NCBI GenBank assembly: GCA_008501825.1
Contig: QQUA01000019.1
Location: forward strand, 62,001-126,000
From: Planctomycetota bacterium
Lineage (GTDB): Bacteria > Planctomycetota > UBA1135
Direction of reading: 5' to 3'
DNA length: 64,000 nt
The translations under genes were made by a program, and so were the position numbers. Shown one piece after another: positions 17,546 through 25,823 of this stretch. Within the stretch, counting starts at the first letter, position 1. Every line of letters starts with the position of its first letter. The notes under the pieces were generated by a model. It did not search any database, was not told the DNA's origin, and saw nothing but the letters and a program-made list of their open reading frames with translations.

Positions 17546-19300
17546 TTAGAAGCCGGTCAAGCCCTTGACGTAGCTGTCGTAGGTGTAACCGTACTTATCG
17601 GCCCGGATTTCCAACCAGATGGTGCGACCGGCCAAAGCAGGGGGGATGGTGCCGGAAACGGTCCAAGTACCGGTGGAGCTGGTAGTTCCAGAAGCCACCG
17701 TGTTGTAGGGCGATCCGATGGCGAAGGGGTGGCCATTGATGGTGGTGCCGCCAAGGGTGCGGCTCCAGTACATCCAGACCGGGGCGCTGGTGGGCGCGTC
17801 GGAGATGTCGTAGGTCACAGTGCTACCGACTGCACCACTGCTGGGCCCACTCAAAGTAATGCTGTTCAGCGGTTCGATGATGGTGACCGGAGCGGCGTCC
17901 CAGCCATCGGTATCGTTGTTGCTGGTGCTGTAGTCCAGCTCATCGATGATCACGCCGATCCAGTAGCTACCCGGCACGGTGTCGACCGGAATGGTCGGCG
18001 GAGTGCTGTAGTTGACCGTGACCGAACTCTTGGCTCCGAAGTCCCAAGTGAAGGTGTGGCTCTGAATCAGAGTGTCGAACTCGGAGATGTTGTCGTTGGT
18101 CGACAGGTAGGTATCGGTATGGACCGTGGCGCTGGCCGGGTTGTACAGGGAGTTGTTAAACACCCGGTAGCTCATGCTGGAAGGAGCAGTACCCGCACGC
18201 ATCGAGCTGCCGCCCATGTCCACTTCCATGTCCAAGGGAATGTAATCCACTTGGGAGGTGTTGTAGGCACCGGGGATGAAGGTGTTCAGAACCCAATCGA
18301 ACTTGCTGGAAGTCATCCGGCAGGCACCCATGCGGGTGGTGGAAGAGGGCCATCCCCAGCCGTGGCTGACGTCGGCGTAGACGTAGCGGTTGCCGCTGCC
18401 GTCGATGTAGTAGATGCCGCCGCCACTCATGCCGCCGATCCAGCAGGACTCGCTCATATCCGCTTCCACGACGTAGGTCCCGACCGAATCCCAAGTTCCG
18501 TAATCGTAGTAGAACTGATCCGGAGCACCGGAGAAGCAAGAGCCGGGGTAGCCGGTGAGGTTGAAGCCGGCGGAACTCCACCAACTGTTGTCACTGTTGT
18601 AGCCGTAGCCCAGCCAACCGGTGAGGACGCCGATCGGGCGGTCCAAGCGCACCCAGCCCATGTCGCCGTCATAGCTGCCGCTGACGGTCCAGGAGGTCCA
18701 GGAACCCAGCGAGATGCCGTTGGCGGAACCGAAGGCATCGTCGTCGCCGTCCCAGGAGGGAGCGACGGAAACGTTGGTGGCCCAGTTGCCCCCACTGCCT
18801 TCGTGAACGCAGTGGCCGGCGGTCATCATCGTGCGGGCATCGATCAAGGTGCCGCTACACACGTAGTTCAGGCCGAATTTGGTGAACCACATCCGGCAAT
18901 GGGTGGACCAAGGGAAGCTGGTCGACGTCACCGCCGACAGGCCAGGGAAGCTACGGCTAATGCTTTCGCCGACTTGATCCGCCAATTCGCGGCCGACCAC
19001 CCAACCATGGCTCAGGCCGGTGCTGGGTGCGTCGTACACCAATTCTTCACCGCTGATCATGTCATAAGAAATCGCCTGCTGCGGACCGGTGTGGATTCCG
19101 GAAACCTGCGGCATCGGCGCAGGAAGATAGGAACTCCGGTCCTTCGGCACTTGGCTTTCAAAGCGCAAGGGACCTTCATCCCCTTGGGTGGCGGGGAAGA
19201 CTTGGGTCGAAGTGTCGACCGTATTTACGGTGCCGTCCTGTTGCGCCAAAGCGGCGCCAGGCAGCATCAAAACGGCAAGGAGGACGTGATGGGTTTTCAT
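17546..19300 (-). CDS. Secreted trypsin-like (S1) protease 3
   Basis: 584 residues with a signal peptide (MKTHHVLLAVLMLPGAALAQ). The triad is intact: MMTAGHCVHEG (His), DMGWVRLDRP (Asp) and GGMSGGGIYY (Ser). It has the same four-part layout as the two downstream paralogues: signal peptide, linker with a conserved ISYDM..GEE motif, protease, beta-sandwich region, and a C-terminal domain ending SYVKGLTGF. It is the most diverged of the three at its C-terminus. A long reading frame on the opposite strand (17402-19318) is an artefact of codon bias in this gene. Confidence 0.87.
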   Translation of the reverse strand: MKTHHVLLAVLMLPGAALAQQDGTVNTVDTSTQVFPATQGDEGPLRFESQVPKDRSSYLPAPMPQVSGIHTGPQQAISYDMISGEELVYDAPSTGLSHGWVVGRELADQVGESISRSFPGLSAVTSTSFPWSTHCRMWFTKFGLNYVCSGTLIDARTMMTAGHCVHEGSGGNWATNVSVAPSWDGDDDAFGSANGISLGSWTSWTVSGSYDGDMGWVRLDRPIGVLTGWLGYGYNSDNSWWSSAGFNLTGYPGSCFSGAPDQFYYDYGTWDSVGTYVVEADMSESCWIGGMSGGGIYYIDGSGNRYVYADVSHGWGWPSSTTRMGACRMTSSKFDWVLNTFIPGAYNTSQVDYIPLDMEVDMGGSSMRAGTAPSSMSYRVFNNSLYNPASATVHTDTYLSTNDNISEFDTLIQSHTFTWDFGAKSSVTVNYSTPPTIPVDTVPGSYWIGVIIDELDYSTSNNDTDGWDAAPVTIIEPLNSITLSGPSSGAVGSTVTYDISDAPTSAPVWMYWSRTLGGTTINGHPFAIGSPYNTVASGTTSSTGTWTVSGTIPPALAGRTIWLEIRADKYGYTYDSYVKGLTGF

Positions 19301-19422
19301 GGGTTCGTTCGGTTATGACTTGCGTCGGGGCAGACCTCTCCCGGGATTCGCACGGAATTCCGGCGAAAAGACGCGTTAGGACGTCTTGGAGAAGGAATGG
19401 GAGAAGGTCGGGCAGGCGCTGG

Positions 19423-19458
19423 GTGAGGCCGCGGGGATGGGCCGCGGCTCGACCTCAC
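19423..19458. other. Hairpin in the 250-base gap upstream of protease 3
   Basis: GTGAGG and CCTCAC enclose CCGCGG and CCGCGG, giving a 12-bp stem with a 5-base bulge. It lies about 120 bases upstream of the protease 3 ATG in the 19301-19551 gap. No U-tract; it could be a leader structure. I see nothing else in this gap. Confidence 0.3.
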
Positions 19459-19551
19459 GCTTCCCTTAGGGTTGCCTGGGCTCGGTTGAGTCTCACAAAA
19501 AAATTGGAAAAGCGATATCCCAAGAATGCCAAGGGCCTTTGAGCCCCGCTT

Positions 19552-20001
19552 TCAGTCTTTGGCCTTGGGAAAGACCAGCACCGGCACATCGGAATGGCGC
19601 ATGACCGCTTCGGCAATGCTGCCCAGGATCAATCGCCGGAAGCCGGTTCGACCATGGGAGGAAAGGGCAATTAGGTCGTGGCCGTGCTTGTGGGCATAGA
19701 CGGCAATGGCTCGAGCCGGGTCTTCGCCACGGGCGACGTCGCATTCCACCGGCAGTTCTTCCGGCAAATTGAGCCGCTGCGCCTCGATCTGCCCCAAAGC
19801 TTCCTTGACCAAATCGTCGACCTCCGGTGCTGAGACCGGGGGAGCTAAGGGTGCGCCATGAGGGGCGACGTGAAGGTCGGGAACCACGTACAAGAGGGTC
19901 ACCAGAGCCCCGGTTCCCAAGGCCAATTCCGCAACCGGGCCGAAAGCCCGTTCCGCCTCCTCGGAAAGGTCGGTCGTCAAAAGGATTTTTCTGATTTTCA
20001 T
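19552..20001 (-). CDS. Universal stress protein (UspA family)
   Basis: 149 residues, the usual length of a single-domain USP. It starts KIRKILLTTDLSEEAERA, has the central IALSSHGRTG stretch, and ends with LILGSIAEAVMRHSDVPVLV, the ATP-binding type of signature. The first Gly of the G-2x-G-9x-G-S motif is Ser here, so nucleotide binding is likely but not certain. AGGGGAG six bases before the ATG supports the start. It is divergent from the RF-1-type gene. The C-terminus ends directly in the FPKAKD tail without extra domains. Cytoplasmic stress-response role known for the family. Confidence 0.9.
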   Translation of the reverse strand: MKIRKILLTTDLSEEAERAFGPVAELALGTGALVTLLYVVPDLHVAPHGAPLAPPVSAPEVDDLVKEALGQIEAQRLNLPEELPVECDVARGEDPARAIAVYAHKHGHDLIALSSHGRTGFRRLILGSIAEAVMRHSDVPVLVFPKAKD

Positions 20002-20110
20002 GGCGAACTCCCCTAACGGTCAAGCCGGACCACGGCTTCCTCCTAAGGCTAACCGCCGAGGGGTGGAGGGGACAGATCCCTTTCCCCCAGCTTCGCAGCT
20101 AAGCTCTGTC

Positions 20111-20635
20111 ATGGTCCATCCTGCCCGCCTGTCCGAGGAAGATTTGCGTTCGCAGGTAGAAGTCGAGCGAACTCGGGCTTCCGGTCCGGGAGGGCAACAC
20201 CGCAACCGCACCGAAACCGCCATTCGCCTGCTGCACCGGCCCACCGGAATCCGAGTCGGAGCCAACGAGCGCCGCAGCCAAAAAGAAAACCTGCGGATGG
20301 CCTGGAAGCGTTTGCGGCTGCAGTTGGCTCTCGATTACCGCCGCCCCCTTAGGGATGAGGATTTCCTGGCCCCCGCTGCATATCAAGCCAGTCCCGAGTG
20401 GACTTCGAGGTTGCGCAAAGGGCGCATCCAGGTAAATCCCGACCACGCGGATTTTCCCGCTCTGTTGGCGGAGGTGTTGGATTTGCTCCACCTCTACGAG
20501 GACGACTTGGCCAAATCCGCCGCCGCTCTCCAAACCACCACTTCGCAATTGGTCAAATTCCTGAGCAAGGAACCCAAAGCCTTGGCTGCCTTGAATCAGC
20601 GCCGCCAGGAAGCCGGGCAAAGGCCGCTACGTTGA
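20111..20635 (+). CDS. RF-1-domain peptidyl-tRNA hydrolase-like protein (GGQ motif)
   Basis: 174 residues from ATG 20111; an earlier ATG at 20000 would overlap the divergent stress-protein start and adds non-conserved sequence. The catalytic motif GPGGQHRNRTETAIRL (about residues 28-43) is that of class I release-factor domains. There is no codon-recognition domain, as in ArfB-like or orphan RF proteins that hydrolyse peptidyl-tRNA on stalled ribosomes. The C-terminal half is helical, with a short basic patch, and differs from ArfB. No strong Shine-Dalgarno. The stop overlaps the convergent regulator gene by 9 bases. Confidence 0.75.
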   Translation: MVHPARLSEEDLRSQVEVERTRASGPGGQHRNRTETAIRLLHRPTGIRVGANERRSQKENLRMAWKRLRLQLALDYRRPLRDEDFLAPAAYQASPEWTSRLRKGRIQVNPDHADFPALLAEVLDLLHLYEDDLAKSAAALQTTTSQLVKFLSKEPKALAALNQRRQEAGQRPLR

Positions 20636-21226
20636 AGGTTTGGCTTTCTTGCCTTGCCGGCCGGTCTCAGGCAATGGATTCAACGGTGCCAAAACCGTGC
20701 TGAAGGCATAGGGACGCCCTTGCTTGCGGCGATTGGCTTGAGTCAACAGACGATGGATTTGATTCAAATAGCCATTTAACTCTTTGAGATCTTCCGAAGT
20801 CATCCAAGCCCGCAGGCGATGGGAATGCATGCGAGATTCCCCGTCCACTTTCGGAGGTTCCTGACGCTCCAATGCATGTCGAAATTCGCGATCCGCCTGC
20901 CGCAACAAAGCCGCCGTCACTTTGGTCAAGGCCAATACGTTTTCTTTGGAATCAACTCGAAAGGGAATCCTTACTTGATCCGCCGGCAAAGAAAACAGAG
21001 CTTCCCGCCGGGCTTTGGTTGTCTCCCCGTCGGCCCGCAACAAGATGCCCGCTTCGGTTAATTTGCGAACGTGGAAATACAACGAATCCGGCGTCCGGCC
21101 CAATCCTTTGGCGATTTCGGCTATGGAGGAAGTTCCGGTTTCCTCCAAGAAACTCACGATCTCCAACCGAACCGGAGAAATCAAAACCGCCCATTGCTCA
21201 GGATCTTGCAGTATGAGTTTCTTCAT
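20627..21226 (-). CDS. Winged-helix (ArsR-like) transcriptional regulator
   Basis: 199 residues from ATG 21226, supported by AGGA seven bases upstream; an in-frame ATG at 21250 would overlap the upstream gene. The N-terminal 85 residues form a winged helix: LISPVRLEIVSFLEE, SSIAEIAKGLGRTPDSLYFHVRKLTEAGIL, then the ALFSLPADQVRIPF wing. The C-terminal 110 residues are charged and helical, probably a dimer or effector domain without recognisable metal-binding cysteines. It lies directly downstream of the keto-disaccharide hydrolase gene, probably in one transcript, and may control the sugar module; that is inference. Confidence 0.7.
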   Translation of the reverse strand: MKKLILQDPEQWAVLISPVRLEIVSFLEETGTSSIAEIAKGLGRTPDSLYFHVRKLTEAGILLRADGETTKARREALFSLPADQVRIPFRVDSKENVLALTKVTAALLRQADREFRHALERQEPPKVDGESRMHSHRLRAWMTSEDLKELNGYLNQIHRLLTQANRRKQGRPYAFSTVLAPLNPLPETGRQGKKAKPST

Positions 21227-21234
21227 GGACGTTC

Positions 21235-21933
21235 CTAAAGTTTCTGACACCAGAGATTCCTAAAACGAACCGCCAAGCCGCCGTCCTGCAACATGACCGG
21301 CCCTTCTTCGACTTGAAACCAATCCAGTCCTCCCGGACTGGTGCCGAATATTTCCACCTCATCATGAATCAACACTCCATTTTGCATGACTTTGATGCGT
21401 GGATTGCGAACCACGTTCCCGTGACCATCGAATCGAGGAGCCCGAAAGCTGATGTCGAAACTCTGCCATTGCCCGGGAGGGCGGCAGGCGTTGCGGTCCG
21501 GAGCTTTTCTGAGCGGGATAGAACCGCAGCTTTGAGTGGAAGGTTCTTGGCCGTGGGAATCGATGATTTGGATTTCATATCGGCCGTGCAAGAACACTCC
21601 TGAATGGGCTTCGGGTTCCGCCCCAGAACCGGAACTCCCCTCTCGCCTGGCTTCCGGAATCAAGAACTCCAAGTGCAAGAAAAAATCCCCCCAAGATTCC
21701 TTGGTTAAGAGATCGCCGCCTTGTCCAGGACGTATCTCCATGGCTTTCTCCTCAACCAAATACCACTGGCATTTTTCTTGATTGCGGTGTTGCCAGGCCT
21801 GGAAATCCTGACCGCTGAACAAAGTCTGGCGAGCCCCCGACAAAGTCGGCGGCAACAAGGTGCAAGCGGTCAAGCCAAGAGTCGAAATAAGCACGACCCC
21901 GGCCCAGGAAAAACGGCAAGGCGGCATGGCCAA
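21235..21933 (-). CDS. 3-keto-disaccharide hydrolase (DUF1080) lipoprotein
   Basis: 232 residues with a lipoprotein signal peptide (lipobox LTAC, Cys about residue 24). The domain shows the DUF1080 landmarks: LFSGQDFQAWQHR, LLTKESWGDFFLHLEF, HSGVFLHGRYEIQIIDS, CGSIP, and a late NGVLIHDEVE strand. This concanavalin-like fold cleaves 3-keto-glycosides. It is divergent from an isomerase/Gfo-Idh-MocA pair that would supply or use keto sugars. Likely anchored to the outer membrane or facing the periplasm. The winged-helix gene starts 8 bases after its stop. Confidence 0.8.
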   Translation of the reverse strand: MAMPPCRFSWAGVVLISTLGLTACTLLPPTLSGARQTLFSGQDFQAWQHRNQEKCQWYLVEEKAMEIRPGQGGDLLTKESWGDFFLHLEFLIPEARREGSSGSGAEPEAHSGVFLHGRYEIQIIDSHGQEPSTQSCGSIPLRKAPDRNACRPPGQWQSFDISFRAPRFDGHGNVVRNPRIKVMQNGVLIHDEVEIFGTSPGGLDWFQVEEGPVMLQDGGLAVRFRNLWCQKL

Positions 21934-22179
21934 CGAAGAAGCGAGGATTCCAGGAGAGCCATGCTCCCCGTGAACGGCTCGCGGCCCTCAACAGAATAAC
22001 GCCTGACCCCGATCCTCCAGAGTCGTCCGGGAACGGAGTGGGCTCGAGCCGGGGACAAGCCCGAGCCTGCGCCGAGGAAATCGACCTAAGTTTTTTGATC
22101 CAAGACATTTACAAACTTCGCCTGAACTCTGAGAAGAGCTATGGACCGATTCCGAAACGAGGCGCAAAATGGCCCCGCC

Positions 22180-23232
22180 ATGAAAACCATTCAGGGACCC
22201 GCCATTTTTCTCGCCCAATTCATGAGCGATCGCCCCCCTTTCCACACCCTGGACACCGCCGCCGCCTGGGCTGCGGATTTGGGATTCAAGGGGCTTCAAA
22301 TCCCAACCTGGGATCACCGGGCCATCGACCTGGAAAAAGCGGCTTCCTCCAAAGCCTATTGCGAGGATTACCTGGGAAGGCTGACTGCCCACGGCTTGCA
22401 GGCGACCGAACTCAGCACCCATTTGCAAGGACAACTGGTGGCTGTCCACCCGGCTTACGACACCTTATTCGACGGTTTCGCCCCGCCAGAGTTACAAGGA
22501 AAACCGAAGGAGCGAGCCGAATGGGCGGTGGAACAGGTCAAACTCTGCCTGACCGCGTCCAAAAATTTGGGATTGAACGCCATGGCGACTTTCAGCGGCG
22601 CTTTGGCCTGGCCCTATTTCTACGCCTGGCCGCAACGGCCGGCCGGGTTGGTGGAAGAGGCTTTCCGAGAGCTGGCCAAGCGCTGGGCCCCGATTCTGGA
22701 TCATGCCGAAGAATGCGGCGTCGACGTCGGTTTCGAAATTCATCCGGGAGAGGATCTCCACGACGGAGCCACCTTCGAGCGTTTCCTGGAAGCCTCCGGC
22801 CAGCACGGAAGAGTGCACATGGTTTACGACCCCAGCCACTTCGTGCTGCAGCAATTGGATTATCTGGGTTTCATCGACCTCTACCACCCGCACATCAAAA
22901 TCTTCCACGTCAAAGACGCCGAGTTCCGCCCCAATGCTCGAGCCGGGGTCTACGGAGGCTATTTGGATTGGCAGGACCGGCCGGGCCGGTTCCGGAGTTT
23001 GGGCGACGGCCAAGTCGACTTCAAAGGCATCTTCACCAAATTGGCCCGCTACGATTTCGCCGGTTGGGCGGTGTTGGAATGGGAATGCGCCTATAAGGAT
23101 GGTGGAGTCGGCGCCCGGGAAGGGGCCGAGTTCATCCAACAGCACATCATCGAAGTCGCCGAACACAGTTTCGACGATTTCGCTGCCTCCGGCGTAGACG
23201 AAGCCATGAACAAGCGGGTCCTGGGTATTTGA
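22180..23232 (+). CDS. Sugar phosphate isomerase/epimerase (xylose isomerase-like TIM barrel)
   Basis: 350 residues from ATG 22180, which begins the conserved MKTIQGPAIFLAQF; an ATG 39 bases earlier is possible. TIM-barrel landmarks include LGFKGLQIPTWD, STHLQGQLVAV, GFEIHPGED, VHMVYDPSHF, HIKIFHVKDAEF and WAVLEWEC. The conserved Glu, Asp and His residues are those that bind a divalent metal in this family. It is followed 7 bases later by a Gfo/Idh/MocA dehydrogenase, a pairing common in planctomycete keto-glycoside metabolism. Exact substrate not determinable. Confidence 0.85.
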   Translation: MKTIQGPAIFLAQFMSDRPPFHTLDTAAAWAADLGFKGLQIPTWDHRAIDLEKAASSKAYCEDYLGRLTAHGLQATELSTHLQGQLVAVHPAYDTLFDGFAPPELQGKPKERAEWAVEQVKLCLTASKNLGLNAMATFSGALAWPYFYAWPQRPAGLVEEAFRELAKRWAPILDHAEECGVDVGFEIHPGEDLHDGATFERFLEASGQHGRVHMVYDPSHFVLQQLDYLGFIDLYHPHIKIFHVKDAEFRPNARAGVYGGYLDWQDRPGRFRSLGDGQVDFKGIFTKLARYDFAGWAVLEWECAYKDGGVGAREGAEFIQQHIIEVAEHSFDDFAASGVDEAMNKRVLGI

Positions 23233-23239
23233 TCAAGCC

Positions 23240-24376
23240 ATGACCCAATCCGGAAAACTTCGCATGGGCATGGTGGGCGGCGGCCCCGGTGCCTTCATCG
23301 GGGCGGTCCATCGCCTTTGCCTGGCCATGGACGGCGACTTTGACTTGGTCGCCGGAGCCTTCAGCTCCGACCCGGAGAAAAGTCGATTGGCCGGGGAAGA
23401 GCTCGGTTTGGATCCGGCCCGGGTTTACCCGAGCTGGCAAACCATGGTCGAAAAAGAAAGTGGCCTGCCGGAGGATCAGCGCATTCAGGCGGTTTCCATC
23501 GTCACGCCCAACCACGTCCATCATGGTCCGACCCTGGCCTTTTTGGAGCACGGCTTCCACGTCATCTGCGACAAGCCCCTGACCACCTCCTCGAAGTTGG
23601 CGGAGGCCATGGCCGATGCAGTGCAAAACAGCGGCCGGATATTCGCGCTCACCCACAACTACACCGGCTATCCGATGATCCGGGAAGCTCGGGAATTGGT
23701 GCGCAGCGGACAACTGGGCGCCATTCGCAAGGTGTACGCCGAGTACCTGCAAGGCTGGTTGGCCGACAAATTGGAGGACAGCGGCCAAAAACAAGCCGAA
23801 TGGCGCACCGATCCCGAGCGAAGCGGCCCAGGCGGTTCCCTCGGCGACATCGGCACCCACGCCTTCAACCTTTTGGAGCACGTCACCGGCGCCACCATGG
23901 ATCGGGTTCTGGCCACGCGCACCATGTTCGTCCCAGGCCGCCCGGTGGATGACGACGCCATGGCCTTGTTCGAAATGTCGGACGGCTCCAACGGCAGCTT
24001 GATCTGCAGCCAGGTTTGCATCGGCCGGGAAAATGGGCTGCGGCTGCGGGTCTTCGGCACCGAAGGCGGGCTGGAGTGGGACCAAGAGCATCCCAACGAC
24101 CTGCGGGTGCATTGGAAAAACCGGCCGACCGAATTGCGGCGGACCGCCAATCCCTACCTCAGCGCCCCGGCTTTGTCCCTGGGAAGAATTCCGCCGGGCC
24201 ACCCGGAAGGCTATTTGGAAGCCTTTGCCAACCTTTACCGGGCCTTCGCCCGGGCCATTCGCAACCAAGAGGACCTGGAAGACGCCTTCCCGACCGTCAT
24301 CGACGGCGCCCGCGGCGTCCGATTCATCGAAGCGGTCATTCGCTCCTCGGATCAAGGAAGCTGGGTCGAGTTGTAG
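23240..24376 (+). CDS. Gfo/Idh/MocA family NAD(P)-dependent oxidoreductase
   Basis: 378 residues. The N-terminal Rossmann fold has GMVGGGPGAFIGAVHR and IVTPNHVHHGPTLAFLEHGFHVICDKPLT, including the catalytic-type Lys in DKPL. The C-terminal substrate domain has SLGDIGTHAFNLLEHVTG with the D-x-x-x-H pair. There is no Tat signal, so it is cytoplasmic. It lies 7 bases after the isomerase and before a terminator, so the two form an operon. Together with the divergent DUF1080 lipoprotein it suggests oxidation-based glycoside degradation. Sugar specificity cannot be read from sequence. Confidence 0.87.
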   Translation: MTQSGKLRMGMVGGGPGAFIGAVHRLCLAMDGDFDLVAGAFSSDPEKSRLAGEELGLDPARVYPSWQTMVEKESGLPEDQRIQAVSIVTPNHVHHGPTLAFLEHGFHVICDKPLTTSSKLAEAMADAVQNSGRIFALTHNYTGYPMIREARELVRSGQLGAIRKVYAEYLQGWLADKLEDSGQKQAEWRTDPERSGPGGSLGDIGTHAFNLLEHVTGATMDRVLATRTMFVPGRPVDDDAMALFEMSDGSNGSLICSQVCIGRENGLRLRVFGTEGGLEWDQEHPNDLRVHWKNRPTELRRTANPYLSAPALSLGRIPPGHPEGYLEAFANLYRAFARAIRNQEDLEDAFPTVIDGARGVRFIEAVIRSSDQGSWVEL

Positions 24377-24399
24377 CCTTCATTCGATCCCCAGAGTTG

Positions 24400-24427
24400 C
24401 CGGCCCGATCCACTTCGGGCCGGTTTC
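24400..24427 (+). terminator. Terminator after the isomerase/dehydrogenase operon
   Basis: CCGGCCCGA (24400-24408) pairs with TCGGGCCGG (24415-24423), followed by TTTCTCGTTTCC. It lies 24 bases past the stop. Confidence 0.75.
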
Positions 24428-24494
24428 TCGTTTCCAGGGGAAAACCCGGCCGAGGCGGCGTTACTTTGTTCTCCCATTCCCGCTGTTAGCCACC

Positions 24495-25823
24495 GTGGAT
24501 TCCGAGAATCACTCCTCTTCATCCTCCCATTGGAACCCCGAGGGATGGGCCGAGCCCAAATTCCAGAAGGAAACCAACGGGATTTATAACTTTCATGCTT
24601 TACCTGGCGCCGGTTTCGATCGGGAATTGGATGCCAAACTCTTTCTCCACACCGTTCACGACGGCAACTGGGTGCCGGAATTCTTAAGCGGATTGGATCG
24701 CAAAGAATTTGCCTCCAGTTTTCGCCACGAAAGGGATTGGGGCGCCAACCGAGTCGCCGAGAGCTTGGCTCTCAAGCTCGGAGTCAGCGGTTTCCACCAC
24801 GTCCTCATAGCCCGAAGCGTGTTTGATTTCGGCCGCTTCCCCGGGGTTTCCCAGGCCGAGGACGACCACCTGACCCGGTTGGCCATTCGGCCGGATTTGG
24901 CTCGGGAATTGCGCCGGCAAGATCGAGCCGAAGCGCTGCGGCGGATCCTGGATCTCTACAACGACATTTCTCAGACTTACGAAGGCTTCCACCGCCGCCG
25001 ATTGCAGGATCCCGACATCGGCCAACGCCCTTTGGTTTCCCTAGCCCTCCATACCTATGACGAGTGGAATCCCTCTGGAACCCGGCGGCCGGCAGTTTCC
25101 CTGATTTTCCGCCCGACCTCCTACCAGGAACAAGCCAAGTTACGGCACGGCTTATTCGATCCCTTGTATCCAGACGAGCTGGCCGAATTCACCGCCGACC
25201 GCAACCTGGCCCATCGCATGGCCCTGGCTTTGGGCCGGCGCTACATCCCGGCGGGCATGAATTTTCCCTATACCTTGCCGGAAGGAAGCCTGGAAATGCG
25301 TACTCAAGTGTGGCTTTTTTTCCGCTATCTGCGACACCACTACCAGCCGGGCCCCCGCGCTGAGGAAGCCGGGGAGGCGGCCCAGGAAGCAGTTTGGAAA
25401 ATGTTGTTCAATACCAACCGCGGCCACATGGAAACCCAGGTGCTGTGGTCCTACCTGCACGAATTCAAACGGATCCCCGAGGGCTTCACGCTCGAAAACG
25501 GAGTGCGGCCTTCCCAGGCGGAAGCGGTCTATCAAGACATTCAACTTTTTCTGCGAGACCGGCGTCCGGATTTGATCCCCAACTACCGCTATACCACCCA
25601 CCGCCCCAGCTCCTTGGCCATCGAGGTACGCAAAGATTGGCTGTTCGAAGGATTCCACGACGGTGAGGAATTCAAGGGGCAATCCCTGCGCGAGGATCGC
25701 TTGCAAGATTTGACCGACGCCCTGGCGGAAGCCTTGCGCCACTATTTGGATCAAGATCTGCCGGAAAGAGAGCAACAGGAAGATCGCTGGCGCAACAGTG
25801 GCCAATGGCCGCCTCATTTTTGA
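24495..25823 (+). CDS. N-formylglutamate amidohydrolase-like protein (tentative)
   Basis: About 442 residues from GTG 24495, chosen because it lies after the terminator and no ATG is available before conserved-looking sequence; the frame continues upstream but overlaps the dehydrogenase gene. Segments resemble N-formylglutamate amidohydrolases: LHTVHDGNWVPEFL, FRHERDWGANRVAESL, ARSVFDFGRFPG, and a later LHTYDEWNPSG...RPAVSLIF. The C-terminal half, with a PEGSLEMRTQVWLFFR segment, is not familiar to me. No signal peptide. It stands alone between a terminator and the 990-base gap. Confidence 0.55.
   Translation: MDSENHSSSSSHWNPEGWAEPKFQKETNGIYNFHALPGAGFDRELDAKLFLHTVHDGNWVPEFLSGLDRKEFASSFRHERDWGANRVAESLALKLGVSGFHHVLIARSVFDFGRFPGVSQAEDDHLTRLAIRPDLARELRRQDRAEALRRILDLYNDISQTYEGFHRRRLQDPDIGQRPLVSLALHTYDEWNPSGTRRPAVSLIFRPTSYQEQAKLRHGLFDPLYPDELAEFTADRNLAHRMALALGRRYIPAGMNFPYTLPEGSLEMRTQVWLFFRYLRHHYQPGPRAEEAGEAAQEAVWKMLFNTNRGHMETQVLWSYLHEFKRIPEGFTLENGVRPSQAEAVYQDIQLFLRDRRPDLIPNYRYTTHRPSSLAIEVRKDWLFEGFHDGEEFKGQSLREDRLQDLTDALAEALRHYLDQDLPEREQQEDRWRNSGQWPPHF

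Noticed and set aside
17402-19318. 638-residue open frame on the plus strand opposite protease 3
   Set aside because: It lies entirely antisense to a protease with signal peptide and intact triad, has Gly/Val/Ala-rich composition and no domain; it arises from codon bias.
24033-24494. Upstream extension of the amidohydrolase-like frame
   Set aside because: It overlaps the dehydrogenase gene in another frame and crosses its terminator; the protein sequence there is not family-like.
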